Part shown: positions 8,804-18,445 of the stretch, piece by piece
How positions within the stretch are numbered: the stretch's first letter is position 1
Layout: the number at the start of each line of letters is the position of its first letter
NCBI GenBank assembly: GCA_023407575.1
Contig: JAEYLX010000049.1
Span: forward strand, 372,001 to 436,000
Reading direction: 5' to 3'
Length of the DNA stretch: 64,000 nucleotides
Origin: Bacillota bacterium
Lineage (GTDB): Bacteria > Bacillota > Clostridia > Lachnospirales > Lachnospiraceae
Notes under the pieces: generated by a model
What the model saw: only the letters and a program-made list of their open reading frames with translations
The model's database searches: none
Told to the model about the DNA's origin: nothing
Made by a program: the position numbers and the translations under genes

Positions 8804-10177
8804 TTAATACTTTTGCTTTTTAACATAATATCGGTAATAAATAATAAAACATATCGAGGTTACGGTCCAAGTCATAGGATAGCTGAACATTACCGTTCTA
8901 ACATCATGTAAAATTGGTACCATGGAAAAAATCCATACCACACGAAGCGCACAGATTCCCACGCCTGTCATAAGCATTGGAATAAATGAATTTCCCATCC
9001 CTCTTAGTGTACCTGATAAAATCTCAATTAAAACATAGGTGAAGAAACCAGGAACCATAAAATGCAGGATCTCCACTCCTTCTTGCAAAACAAACGCATC
9101 TTTTGTAAACAGACGATAAAGATAAGGTCCTACAAAATAAAGAAAAATACTCAAAAAGATTGCCACAGACATTGCGATTGAAATACACACCTTTACTCCT
9201 TTGCGTACTCGATCGTAGCGTCCTGCACCAAAATTCTGCCCTGCAAAGGTTGTAATTGCAATACCAAAGGAGCTCATAGTCATCCAAAAAAGACCGTCAA
9301 TTTTACTGTAAGCACTCCAGGCTGCAATGGTATTTGTACCAAAGCTGTTCATATTGGTTTGAATTATAACATTGGAGGAAGTATACATTAAGGATTGCAA
9401 GCCTGCTGGAAAGCCAATTCGTACTATACGATGCAGTGTATCACCATGAAATCGAATTTTCCTTAAGTTTAGCTTATAGATATCGCTTGTCCTAATCAAA
9501 GTAATACACACCATCACCGCGCTAAAAATCTGTGAAATAACCGTTGCCATTGCCGCACCGGCAACTCCCCAGTCGAGCAATACCACAAAAACAACATCCA
9601 GTAGAATATTTAATGCAACACTTAGAATTAAGAAATATAATGGTCGTTTGGAATCTCCGATTGCTCGAAGTATTCCAGCACCCATGTTATAGATTAAATT
9701 TGCAATCGTACCTGCAAAATAAATTCTTAAAAATGTAAGTGAGTAATGCATGATATCATCCGGTGTGCCCATCCATTTAAGGGCAATAGGTGCGCCAAGT
9801 ATACCAACAAAAGTGATTACAGCACCACCTACGATTGCCAGCGCAATTGCGGTATGTACTGCCTTCTGTACCTCTTCCTCATTTTTGCCGCCAAAAAATT
9901 GAGAAATTGCAACTGTTGCACCTGATGAAATTCCTATGAAAAAACCTATTAGTAAATTAATTAAAGTTCCTGTGGTTCCACCTACAGCAGATAGTGCTTC
10001 TTTCCCCACAAAATGACCCACAAAGATAGCATCCGCTGTATTATATAATTGTTGAAAAAAAGTACCAAATAAGAGTGGAAAGAAAAAGATAAGGATTTGC
10101 TTCCAAATCACACCTTCGGTAATTTCATTTGTACTTTGTTTATTCTTAATTGTAGGACTTTCCAAGTTAATGACCAT
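8804..10177 (-). CDS. MATE-family multidrug/Na+ antiporter
   Basis: This polytopic membrane protein of about 457 residues has twelve predicted helices in two similar halves. The first half begins IWKQILIFFFPLLFGTFFQQLYNTADAIFVG, typical of the DinF/NorM-like MATE transporters, with VGKEALSAVGG following; the second half starts near FPAGLQSLMYTSSNVIIQTNMNSFG. Members export cationic drugs or metabolites in exchange for Na+ or H+. A TTG at 10189 is in frame, but the ATG at 10177 with AAGGA four bases upstream is preferred. It follows murD on the same strand with a 108-base gap that contains a hairpin, so co-transcription is doubtful. The substrate cannot be inferred. Confidence 0.88.
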   Translation of the reverse strand: MVINLESPTIKNKQSTNEITEGVIWKQILIFFFPLLFGTFFQQLYNTADAIFVGHFVGKEALSAVGGTTGTLINLLIGFFIGISSGATVAISQFFGGKNEEEVQKAVHTAIALAIVGGAVITFVGILGAPIALKWMGTPDDIMHYSLTFLRIYFAGTIANLIYNMGAGILRAIGDSKRPLYFLILSVALNILLDVVFVVLLDWGVAGAAMATVISQIFSAVMVCITLIRTSDIYKLNLRKIRFHGDTLHRIVRIGFPAGLQSLMYTSSNVIIQTNMNSFGTNTIAAWSAYSKIDGLFWMTMSSFGIAITTFAGQNFGAGRYDRVRKGVKVCISIAMSVAIFLSIFLYFVGPYLYRLFTKDAFVLQEGVEILHFMVPGFFTYVLIEILSGTLRGMGNSFIPMLMTGVGICALRVVWIFSMVPILHDVRTVMFSYPMTWTVTSICFIIYYRYYVKKQKY

Positions 10178-10242
10178 GCCTTCCTTCAAGTTGTCTTTGA
10201 TAATATCACTTCACATTATTACCTTTTCCCCGTGTAAAGAAA

Positions 10243-10269
10243 GGGTGATAGGAGTCACCTCCCTCACCC
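10243..10269 (-). terminator. Hairpin between murD and the MATE gene
   Basis: GGGTGA (10243-10248) pairs with TCACCC (10264-10269), and inside it GGAG (10251-10254) pairs with CTCC (10259-10262). On the complement a weak T-rich run (CTTTCTTT) follows. It lies 16 bases past the murD stop codon and is the likely end of the murL-murD transcript. The T tract is imperfect. Confidence 0.45.
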
Positions 10270-10284
10270 AATAAGTTCTTATAA

Positions 10285-11616
10285 CTAGCTTATTCCTAAA
10301 ACGAATTTCTTAAAGATGTCTCCACGTTCTTCAAAATTTTTAAAGAAACCATAACTGGCTGCCGCCGGTGAAAACAAACAGGTCTTTCCGCTTGCTGTTA
10401 CCTTCCTTGCAACCTCCACAGCTTCTTGAACATTAGCTGCTAAATAGATTGTATGATCTTTTACTTTCTCCATGTCTTGCATAAGTTTCTGTATCCTTAG
10501 ACCAGTGTCCGGCATCAGAATAAAATTCCGAATATTTGTCTCCATAAGGTAATCTACAAGAGGCTGATATTCAATCCCTCGATCCATTCCCCCAAGAATT
10601 ACAGTATCTATATTTTTAATACTCTTTACCGCCTGGATTGTTGTCTCACATATGGTGGAAATAGAATCATTATAAAACTTTACACCCTGTACCTCTGCAA
10701 CATATTCCAAACGATGCGGCAGGGGCTGAAAGGTCTTCACTGCTACTTCAAAATCTACCTCGGAGATACCCAGATATTTGACAATTGCATATGCCGCACC
10801 AATGTTATAGATATTATGCTGACCAATGAGCAGCATCTCATCTTCGTTCAAGTCTAAAACAGTATCTTTATAGCTAATTTGATTTTCCTTTACAACAACA
10901 TCTGCATCCGATTGGGTATTAGAGATTGTAATCGTCTCCTGTTTTGGATGCTTTCCAACATCTAAAAACTCCTTATTATAAAGAAGAAGGTCTCCCTTTT
11001 GTTGAAACTTATAGATATTTTCTTTGGCAACCGCATATTTTTCAAAGGTTCCATAGTGGTCCAGATGTTCCTGATAGATATTAAGGTGCAGGCCAATATG
11101 AGGTGAGTGTGTCACATACTCTAATTGGTGTGAGGACATCTCATAAACTACTAACGTATCCGGCATAATCTCCTCGAGTACATTAAAAACCGGAATACCA
11201 ATGTTACCCGCCAATACCACAGGTCTCTTTACTTCCTTAAGCACATGATATAACAGAGAAGTTGTTGTACTCTTACCCTTAGTTCCAGTAATTCCAATGG
11301 TCTGATCACGATAAAATTCCAAGAACAATTCTGTCTGCGAAGTTAACTTCTTTAATGCTTTATTATTCTTACTATGAAAAACAATACCCGGGCTTTTAAT
11401 AATTATATCATAGTCTGACAAAATCTCCTCATAAGAATTTCCGTTATGTAAGACTACGTTTTCTAATTTTTCATTTATTTGATTCTTATCATAAATTCCA
11501 ATTTCAAGCTCTGGTAAATGTTTTCTAATAAACTGATAAGTTGATTTTCCTTCTCTTCCAAACCCTAGTAGCAAAATTTTATTAGCTTTTAATTTCGTCA
11601 AAATTTGACTGATCAT
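10285..11616 (-). CDS. murD: UDP-MurNAc-L-alanine glutamate ligase (MurD, probably MurD2 type)
   Basis: This Mur ligase has about 443 residues, the normal length. It adds glutamate to UDP-MurNAc-L-alanine in the cytoplasm using ATP. The N-terminal nucleotide-sugar domain carries LLLGFGREGKST; the ATP-binding loop is GTKGKSTTT (about residues 111-119); IYQEHLDHYG and LGGMDRGIEY are further family blocks. Standard MurD uses D-glutamate. The gene overlaps or abuts a murL-like gene (11625-13004), and in Xanthomonas a MurD2 that uses L-glutamate partners MurL, so this enzyme may take L-Glu. That is inference from the neighbour. ATG at 11616 has GAGG six bases upstream; an ATG at 11628 overlapping the murL stop is the alternative. 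Confidence 0.85.
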   Translation of the reverse strand: MISQILTKLKANKILLLGFGREGKSTYQFIRKHLPELEIGIYDKNQINEKLENVVLHNGNSYEEILSDYDIIIKSPGIVFHSKNNKALKKLTSQTELFLEFYRDQTIGITGTKGKSTTTSLLYHVLKEVKRPVVLAGNIGIPVFNVLEEIMPDTLVVYEMSSHQLEYVTHSPHIGLHLNIYQEHLDHYGTFEKYAVAKENIYKFQQKGDLLLYNKEFLDVGKHPKQETITISNTQSDADVVVKENQISYKDTVLDLNEDEMLLIGQHNIYNIGAAYAIVKYLGISEVDFEVAVKTFQPLPHRLEYVAEVQGVKFYNDSISTICETTIQAVKSIKNIDTVILGGMDRGIEYQPLVDYLMETNIRNFILMPDTGLRIQKLMQDMEKVKDHTIYLAANVQEAVEVARKVTASGKTCLFSPAAASYGFFKNFEERGDIFKKFVLGIS

Positions 11617-11624
11617 GCTGTACC

Positions 11625-13004
11625 TCATTCACCTAACATCAGATTTTTAATTTGTTCCACAAATTCCTCCGGTACCGAATTTTCATCATTATAATACTTC
11701 AGATACGGATTTTCCGGCCTACTGTTATAGGAGGTATAGAAGTCAGTGGTTTTATAATATTCAAAAAGTATCGGCAGCTGCTTACCTTCTGCCTCAAGCT
11801 GGTTTATCGATATACAGATTGCTGTATTAATCTCATCACAAGTTCCAACACATTCAAAAGGCTTCTCTGGTTCTGCTCCGATTAGCTGTCGAAAAATCGG
11901 AATAAGGCTTTCCTTCTGGAACATATCGGTACCAAATATTTCTGCCAACTGCTCTATTGGAATAAAAGGTGACAATATAAGTCCTACGAACAAGCATTTC
12001 GGACAGTTACCACACCATCTATCCTCTTTGCTTCCAACATTACAGCTTCTAAAAATCTTATAGTAAGGCTCTTGTTTTGCAAAGAATTTGGCTATTTGAA
12101 ATTCACTAAACGGCCTTAAAAGGCTGAAATAATGTACACCGCTATCCACATATTTCTTCTCATAATTAATGAAATCCATTTCAAAGCGATAGCTCTTGGA
12201 GTATTGATGATTTACATCTGTACCTTCCACTGTACTCTCATTTGCACTTGCTTCATTTGAAAGGGCTACATATTTTTTATCGTGAAGGTAGGCTGTTAAA
12301 ACAGACGAAAATGCCACAATTGCAGAGAAAGGCGTATGTCCATTCAGATATCCTACTTTATTTAATCTTAGTAGATTAGCATCCAGACTTCGATTGACCA
12401 CAATAATTTCCTGCTCTGAAAATCCTGCAATCTGTGCACCTTGTCTGGAGGCACCCTTTTCATTAATCATATAACAAAGATTATTTTCTCGTTGTTTTCT
12501 AAGTAATTCCATCGTAACAACAGAATCCTTGCCGCCTCCTACCGGAATTAAACTTCCTGTTTTATCAGCTTCAAATTTTACAAAATCACTTGTTATTGGT
12601 TGCGCGAGGATTTCAATCGTCATAAACTCCTCTATACTGCTTTGAATCCGATTTGTATAAAAGAATTCTCCGAGTCCCAAATAGTACTGTGATTTCCACC
12701 ACTCGATTTGATTCTCATCAAGAAAACCTGCCTTAATTTGAACCAGGGGGGAACAGGCACATTTCCAGTAACTGATTAATTCCACAAGCCCTAATTGAAA
12801 AGCAAGTTTATGAACGATTTCTTCCTGTTCATAATTAAAATCGGTATGTTTTTTTACAAACTCCCACTTGGGAGTAAAAGTAACATAATCTCCCATACTA
12901 AAAAAGTATGTAATAGACAATCTATCTTCGTGATCTAACAGCTCATATTTATCATACGTAAAAACAGGATGCTTCTCCCGCAATTCATAGAACCTATTTT
13001 GCAT
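11625..13004 (-). CDS. murL: MurL-like UDP-MurNAc-L-alanyl-L-glutamate epimerase
   Basis: This soluble protein has 459 residues. Residues 155-161 read VGGGKDS, a PP-loop-type ATP-pyrophosphatase signature (compare SGGKDS), so the enzyme should activate its substrate by adenylation. Other marked blocks are LSNEASANESTVEG (about 238-251) and a Cys cluster CGNCPKC (about 330-336). This combination, and the immediate partnership with murD, fit MurL. MurL inverts the terminal L-Glu of UDP-MurNAc-L-Ala-L-Glu to D-Glu with ATP, giving a D-Glu route that needs no glutamate racemase. The start has AGGAGG six bases upstream. Alternative: another PP-loop enzyme of unknown substrate. The MurL call is from memory of the family, not from a search. 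Confidence 0.7.
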   Translation of the reverse strand: MQNRFYELREKHPVFTYDKYELLDHEDRLSITYFFSMGDYVTFTPKWEFVKKHTDFNYEQEEIVHKLAFQLGLVELISYWKCACSPLVQIKAGFLDENQIEWWKSQYYLGLGEFFYTNRIQSSIEEFMTIEILAQPITSDFVKFEADKTGSLIPVGGGKDSVVTMELLRKQRENNLCYMINEKGASRQGAQIAGFSEQEIIVVNRSLDANLLRLNKVGYLNGHTPFSAIVAFSSVLTAYLHDKKYVALSNEASANESTVEGTDVNHQYSKSYRFEMDFINYEKKYVDSGVHYFSLLRPFSEFQIAKFFAKQEPYYKIFRSCNVGSKEDRWCGNCPKCLFVGLILSPFIPIEQLAEIFGTDMFQKESLIPIFRQLIGAEPEKPFECVGTCDEINTAICISINQLEAEGKQLPILFEYYKTTDFYTSYNSRPENPYLKYYNDENSVPEEFVEQIKNLMLGE

Positions 13005-13094
13005 AGAAAACCTCCTGCTCCTTTGCTTTATTCGTTGTCAAAGTATTCATATATTATTAATTCTCCTAGAAAATATTGCATCCAAAAGCATGAC

Positions 13095-13128
13095 AATTAC
13101 AAAGTGAATATAGCTCCACTTTGTAATT
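13095..13128 (-). terminator. Perfect 12-bp hairpin after the fused ABC exporter operon
   Basis: AATTACAAAGTG (13095-13106) and CACTTTGTAATT (13117-13128) form a perfect stem with a 10-base loop. It lies about 130 bases beyond the stop of the minus-strand ABC gene ending at 13260 and about 90 bases before murL. It has only a weak T-rich tail on the complement, so termination efficiency is uncertain. Confidence 0.45.
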
Positions 13129-13259
13129 AAGATTTTAACTATGCTTATTATATGCTTCCCTGGGAAAGAATTCAATGCTTTCTTTGAACCAATGATTATT
13201 TCCTTATCATTTAGTCACAGTTCAGCTTCGCTAGGCCTATGATATGAGTACAACAGTCT

Positions 13260-15716
13260 CTATAACTTCTGTGACAATCTGGCCGGCGGTTGTTTAATCA
13301 TCTGATACACTGGTATAATTCCCACTATAATATTAACCACATAGAAAAATCCCAGTAAGGTCACCATTGCGATCCATGGATAAACAATTGTTAACTGTAA
13401 GGTTGGTATGACTGCCAAGAATTTTATAATACAACTTAAAGCCAATATCACCGGCAGAATGGTTGCATTTGTAATCCATATTACTTCAAGTGTAAATGCA
13501 GAAAGAATACTCCCCTTGGTTATTCCAAGTAATCGATACACAGCTATTTCATCAGAGCGTTTCATTGCATTGGATTTCATAGTAAAAAATAATAGAAACA
13601 TTGCAATTAAGAAAACAGCTAAGGTACTGATAGAGCGTGCGTTTAGCCTGACCGCTCTCTCTGCCTGATACTTGTCCATCTGCTCTTGATAGGTATCTTC
13701 GATCAACATCTCTACATAGGTCATATCATAGTTCCCCGATTCTGGAGAAAAATAATGAATCGTATCTTCCTTGCCCTCTCCATAAACCTTGAACTTTCGA
13801 TTCACACAGATATAACTATTCAGAACTTCATTGTAATAGGAATCCTCCAATACATAGGTTACTTTATAGTCATCTGGATATGTTCCTGCCACTTGATAGG
13901 ATATAAGATTTTTACCTATAAATTCTTTTTCACCCTTAGCTATCATATCTGCATATTTTGCTTCCGAAACCATTACCTCATTGGCTCCCAGCTTAATATC
14001 ATCAAACTGGCCAGGATAACTGTCTTTCAATTGATCCAGTGAAGCAATACTATCCGCCCAAGCTGCCATACTTATTCCCATATACTTATTCACATAGATA
14101 ACAGGCTCATTTACATCACTAATCCCTACTATAGTAAGCTGTGAACCAAATAAATCAGAAGTTACTTTTAAATTAATAAAATCTTTTAATTTCATTAGAT
14201 TCTTAAGGATACTGCTATCTAAGAACACCTCAGCAACCCATTTATCTATGACAATCTCATCTCTTTTTTGTGGCATTCGACCAAGAATTAAATCCTTTTG
14301 ATCTAAATGCTCAAGGGTTACATACGCTGCCTCGGGAAGCGTATTTGAAATCTTTCCGATTTGTCCAAAACTATCATAGTAAAAACCCAGCTTCGTGTTT
14401 AGGTCAATATAGACATCCTCTGTTATATTTTGATTTAAAAAGGTATTGTAAATCTCATTAAACTCACCATAATACTGTGTATTACTGGCAGCAGAATTAC
14501 GCTTTGCATTAATGAAAACATAATGAGAGTCGTCTGTAACAAAGGACTGACGATCAATGGAAGCTATTGTTAAGTAATCCATAACGGAAAACACAAGAAG
14601 TACTGCCGTTATGATAAAGGTAATAATCATAAACAACTGTTTTCTCCCTAATATCTTGGCGTTTGATTTGGAAAGTCGATAGATTTCTCTTAGAGAAAGA
14701 CGCGCACCTTTCACTTCTTTCAATTTGGAAAGCTCATAATTATTTTCTTCTAAATGTCTTAGCTCTATTACAGGCCTTACATCATCCACCATCTGTATTT
14801 CTGTTTCCTGGTCCAGCATTACAACATTGGAGGGGTTTGCCGCCTGAATATAAAGCTTTCCATTTTGATAGACCAGATTAATATTAATATTTTCAACGTT
14901 TGATTTCTCAACTATGTCTTTATCAGGAATTTCGTTGCTATAAACGTGAATATTAACCTTTCCCATCGGAAGAATATCTTTCTTAAATTCCTTTAGGTAG
15001 AGATTAGTATCCTCCATATGATGATAAATATCATTTCCTTTATGCTTAACATCAGAGGTTATCTTTCCATCCTGTATATAAATGATACGGTCAGCAAAGA
15101 ATTCTGCAATTCTTTTCTCATGGGTAACAAGAATGACCAAACAGTCCTTTGATATCTTTTTAATAATCCCCATAATTCGCATGGTATTTGCTTCATCCAG
15201 ATTTCCTGTGGGTTCATCTGCAAAAATGATATCCGGGGCTTTTACTAATGCCCTTGCGATAGCCACTCTTTGTTTCTGTCCACCAGACAATTGTGAAACT
15301 AACCGCTTGCGGTATTTTCTTAAATCTACCGCTTGCAGTACATAATCAATTCTTTCTTCCCGTTCTTCGTCGCTAAGGTCATACATATTTAAAGCGAGTC
15401 CGATATTATAAGCTACGGTAGAGTCCTCGAGAAGGTATTGATCCTGAAAAATATAAGCAAATCTGGAATTTCGCACAGCCTCAATTGACTTTTCTGAATA
15501 TTTCATAAAGGTTGTATCATCAATTTGAATTGTTCCACTTGAAAATGTATCCAGTCCACCAACTGTATTTAGAAAAGTTGTTTTTCCTGAACCGCTTTCG
15601 CCAAGTATACAAACCAGACCACTGTTTCCAAATTCAACACTGGTATCATTAATGATATGATTTTCATTTAGCTTTCCTTTATTATAATATTTATTAAGTT
15701 TATTTACCTTAATCAT
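13260..15716 (-). CDS. Fused ABC ATPase-FtsX permease exporter (MacB-like), subunit 2
   Basis: This 818-residue protein joins an ATPase domain to an FtsX-type permease. The ATPase (residues 1-225) has Walker A GESGSGKTT (39-47), signature LSGGQKQR (143-150) and Walker B IIFADEPTGNLD (163-174). After a linker of about 130 residues, helix 1 is at about 361-380, a large extracytoplasmic domain follows to about 690, and three helices complete the C-terminus. MacB-type proteins do not transport across the bilayer conventionally; they use mechanical movement to export or displace peptides, antibiotics or lipoproteins. It lies 12 bases after the partner gene 15729-17951, so both are one operon and probably a heterodimer. 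The start has GGAGG four bases upstream. Confidence 0.88.
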   Translation of the reverse strand: MIKVNKLNKYYNKGKLNENHIINDTSVEFGNSGLVCILGESGSGKTTFLNTVGGLDTFSSGTIQIDDTTFMKYSEKSIEAVRNSRFAYIFQDQYLLEDSTVAYNIGLALNMYDLSDEEREERIDYVLQAVDLRKYRKRLVSQLSGGQKQRVAIARALVKAPDIIFADEPTGNLDEANTMRIMGIIKKISKDCLVILVTHEKRIAEFFADRIIYIQDGKITSDVKHKGNDIYHHMEDTNLYLKEFKKDILPMGKVNIHVYSNEIPDKDIVEKSNVENININLVYQNGKLYIQAANPSNVVMLDQETEIQMVDDVRPVIELRHLEENNYELSKLKEVKGARLSLREIYRLSKSNAKILGRKQLFMIITFIITAVLLVFSVMDYLTIASIDRQSFVTDDSHYVFINAKRNSAASNTQYYGEFNEIYNTFLNQNITEDVYIDLNTKLGFYYDSFGQIGKISNTLPEAAYVTLEHLDQKDLILGRMPQKRDEIVIDKWVAEVFLDSSILKNLMKLKDFINLKVTSDLFGSQLTIVGISDVNEPVIYVNKYMGISMAAWADSIASLDQLKDSYPGQFDDIKLGANEVMVSEAKYADMIAKGEKEFIGKNLISYQVAGTYPDDYKVTYVLEDSYYNEVLNSYICVNRKFKVYGEGKEDTIHYFSPESGNYDMTYVEMLIEDTYQEQMDKYQAERAVRLNARSISTLAVFLIAMFLLFFTMKSNAMKRSDEIAVYRLLGITKGSILSAFTLEVIWITNATILPVILALSCIIKFLAVIPTLQLTIVYPWIAMVTLLGFFYVVNIIVGIIPVYQMIKQPPARLSQKL

Positions 15717-15728
15717 ACAGCCTCCAGC

Positions 15729-17951
15729 TTACTTCCATTTTTGCCTGTTTTTTAGATAAACATTATATAACCATGCAGTAAATGTTATCACAGAAAGATT
15801 TAGTATAATATAAATACCATAGGTAAACAGGTTGAAATATTTAATGATCCGTACTAGATAATCAACTTTAAATACATGAAGCACATTTGCAACTATGATT
15901 ACAGCTGCCACTGCAACAGTAGTATAAAGATACATTTCAAAATAGTTAATTTTTTTGATTATTTTATGCTCCATACCCATAGAACCTAATATCATAAAAT
16001 CCTTGTTTCTAATTTTCATAATTGATCTGACTATTAAAATTTCCAGGGTACTTATAATAATTAAAACCAATATGCTCCAAATGATAGTTAGATTACGCTC
16101 TCTTAACTTTACATTATCATAGAAAACAGATCCTAAACGAAAGGAACTAATTGCCTCGTAGCCTAAATCTTCTAATTTTGACAAGACCTTGTCTGTATAG
16201 ATGTAGTCCGTCATATAGACAGAGGCCTGACTACTTTTATGTGAATATATTTCATAGAACATATCTGAATTTATCTCTATAAAATGTAACGTACTTAAAT
16301 TAAAATCATCAATAACTTTCGTATCCCTAGTGTAAATATCTTCCGAAAGGTACGCCGTGAGAAATGCATCTCCCACTGCATTTGAATTAATACTCAAATA
16401 CTTACTTGATAATCTAACCTCACCATAGTTTAAACCATCGCCAATCACTGGAATCATAGAGATACGATCTGTATATTCATCTGTAAGTACATTCTTAGAC
16501 ACAGCTAGATTATAGGAATCCCCGTACATGGTTAAGGATAGCATCTGACTTAGTTCTTCCGAGAAATATGCTTGATCTGCATCCTCCTTTAGAATACCTA
16601 CGACTTCAACCTCTGTACTATAATACTGATCATGCTTCCAGGAATTCTGACTTTCAAAATAACAAAGGAACTGACTTCCTAGCAGGTTATCATTACCAGA
16701 TATGACTACCTCGTTTCTTTCCTTTGGAAGTCTGCCACTACTTAAATCTTCTTCAGATATACAGCTTGAGGATCTTACATAATGATTCCAGTTCTTGGGA
16801 CTAAAATATCTAAGACGCTCTTCCTGCTCCGGGTCGTCACTAGATTCATAGTTATAAATATAATCTGTGCCCTGCTGAAGAAAATAGTTAATATCGTTAG
16901 CGTAATCGTATTTATCCGCCGTCACTACCTGGGAAATATTTTTAAAGTTCTTCATATCTTCTTCTGTTATTTCATTGCCATCGGGTTTTTTAACAACAAT
17001 TCTGGTATCATCCCCATTAACAAAAATCTCTTGATTATATTCCTTGGCAAAGGTATCATCCCAATTCGCATAGATTTCACCTAAGAACAAAAAGCTTATG
17101 GTAGCTGTTAATAATAGAAATAGAAGGTAATATAACACCCGCCCGGGCTGTGTGATTATATTCATCCATGTAAATCTGGCTGCAATTATACTTCTGGACT
17201 TTGGTTTCTGTAGGGAGTTCGCAGCATTCTTCTTTTTTACATCCTCTTCAAGGGTCACTTGTTCCTCTGTATTTTGCAATATGGTGTCAGATACTACCTC
17301 ACCATCGTGTATCCTGATTTTTCTCGTAGCATAGGGTTGTGCTTCCTCATAATTATGTGTGACCGTGATAATTAGCTTATCCTTTGATAGCTCACTAAGC
17401 AGCTGCATAATTTGCTTACCATTCTCGCTATCCAGATTACCCGTTGGTTCATCAGCAATTATAATATCTGTGTTTTTAGCTAAGGCTCTGGCAATGGACA
17501 GTCTTTGCTTCTGACCGCTGGAAAGTCTTAATGCTTTCTGATTCAACTGCTTTTCAAGCCCAACCTTTTTGACTAATGCAACAGCAGTCTTTTTTGCTTC
17601 CTTTAACTGATATCCTTGAATTAGCAATGCACTTTCCACGTTGGCTAATACACTATAATGTTCAATCAAATTATAATTTTGAAACACAAACCCAATTTTA
17701 TTCTTACGGTATTTTTCCCAGTCAGAGGCATCATAATCAGAGGTGATACTGCCATCAATGTATAATTCTCCGTCATCATAGGTATCAAGACCACTGATGA
17801 TGTTCAGTAGAGTTGACTTTCCGCTGCCGCTTTCCCCTGTAATAACGACAAATTCTCCAATATTAAATTCCAGCTTAACTTTGCGTAATGCAGGTGTTAC
17901 CGCATTCGTAGAGTAATAATACTTGGATACATTTTCAAGCTTAATTCTCAT
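15729..17951 (-). CDS. Fused ABC ATPase-FtsX permease exporter (MacB-like), subunit 1
   Basis: This protein of about 740 residues has the same plan as its neighbour. The ATPase comes first (Walker A GESGSGKST, signature LSSGQKQRLSIARAL, Walker B IIIADEPTGNLD). The permease follows, with one helix near residue 280 (LYYLLFLLLTATISFLFLG), an extracytoplasmic domain of about 320 residues and three C-terminal helices. The signature has SSGQ instead of SGGQ, a mild change. A TTG at 17975 is in frame, but AAAGGAAAGG lies nine bases before ATG 17951, giving MRIKLENVSK. It is the first gene of a two-gene operon. The substrate is unknown; no peptide precursor or regulator is adjacent, so a bacteriocin link is only a guess. 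Confidence 0.87.
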   Translation of the reverse strand: MRIKLENVSKYYYSTNAVTPALRKVKLEFNIGEFVVITGESGSGKSTLLNIISGLDTYDDGELYIDGSITSDYDASDWEKYRKNKIGFVFQNYNLIEHYSVLANVESALLIQGYQLKEAKKTAVALVKKVGLEKQLNQKALRLSSGQKQRLSIARALAKNTDIIIADEPTGNLDSENGKQIMQLLSELSKDKLIITVTHNYEEAQPYATRKIRIHDGEVVSDTILQNTEEQVTLEEDVKKKNAANSLQKPKSRSIIAARFTWMNIITQPGRVLYYLLFLLLTATISFLFLGEIYANWDDTFAKEYNQEIFVNGDDTRIVVKKPDGNEITEEDMKNFKNISQVVTADKYDYANDINYFLQQGTDYIYNYESSDDPEQEERLRYFSPKNWNHYVRSSSCISEEDLSSGRLPKERNEVVISGNDNLLGSQFLCYFESQNSWKHDQYYSTEVEVVGILKEDADQAYFSEELSQMLSLTMYGDSYNLAVSKNVLTDEYTDRISMIPVIGDGLNYGEVRLSSKYLSINSNAVGDAFLTAYLSEDIYTRDTKVIDDFNLSTLHFIEINSDMFYEIYSHKSSQASVYMTDYIYTDKVLSKLEDLGYEAISSFRLGSVFYDNVKLRERNLTIIWSILVLIIISTLEILIVRSIMKIRNKDFMILGSMGMEHKIIKKINYFEMYLYTTVAVAAVIIVANVLHVFKVDYLVRIIKYFNLFTYGIYIILNLSVITFTAWLYNVYLKNRQKWK

Positions 17952-18189
17952 AAAGAAAAACCTTTCCTTTGACAATTACCGATCCCATTGGCAACTGCAA
18001 AACTATATCATCTTATGAATTTATTTATATCGATTATATCAATGTCAACTGTAGCTTATTAGCGACGTTCAGCGTTTAACGTATTACAATTATTATACTA
18101 ATTATTCCATATGCCTACCAATTACTTAACCTTAATAAGTATACAAAAAACATGGATATATTTTACCTGTTTCAACTTTTTATTCCTTA

Positions 18190-18218
18190 TTGACATAAAC
18201 GTAATGTCATTCTACAAA
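18190..18218 (+). promoter_or_regulatory. Candidate sigma-A promoter far upstream of the NatAB-like operon
   Basis: A perfect -35 TTGACA (18190-18195), a 17-base spacer and a -10 TACAAA (18213-18218, four of six). Use of this site would give a leader of about 270 bases before the ABC gene at 18497. A closer TATAAT at 18357-18362 lacks a good -35. Which one is used cannot be decided from sequence. Confidence 0.35.
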
Positions 18219-18371
18219 ATTACATGCATTTATCCCTAAATATATGGGTATAAGTGTAGCATATTTTCTCGATTTATCAAGTTATTTAAACTTAATTCCT
18301 TTCTTATAAATTCATTAGAATTTTCAAAACAACTTTTCTATCTCAATATAAAGTGCTATAATCTTCCTAAT

Positions 18372-18445
18372 CGCAGTAATTTATTCCTAGGTTTACCATT
18401 ACTGCGTATAAACAAGCTGAAACAGTAAGTCGTTTCACTTGTTAT
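18372..18445 (+). other. Two tandem inverted repeats upstream of the NatAB-like operon
   Basis: CGCAGTAAT (18372-18380) pairs with ATTACTGCG (18398-18406), a perfect 9-mer. It is followed by AACAAGCTGAAAC (18411-18423), which pairs with GTTTCACTTGTT (18432-18443) with one bulged base. The second arm is part of the dispersed 18-bp motif. The structures begin about ten bases after a TATAAT (18357-18362) and end about 50 bases before the start codon, a position suited to an operator or a leader RNA switch. Confidence 0.5.
18428..18445 (+). repeat. Dispersed 18-bp motif, copy 1
   Basis: AGTCGTTTCACTTGTTAT, part of the second hairpin upstream of the NatAB-like operon. Confidence 0.6.

Noticed and set aside
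13005..15716. Bacteriocin precursor near the fused ABC exporters
   Set aside because: No short frame with a double-Gly or Cys/Ser/Thr-rich core lies in the flanking gaps, so a bacteriocin role has no sequence support.
18097..18260. Possible small gene in the 17976-18496 gap
   Set aside because: Only very short frames with stops; AT-rich regulatory sequence is the simpler reading.
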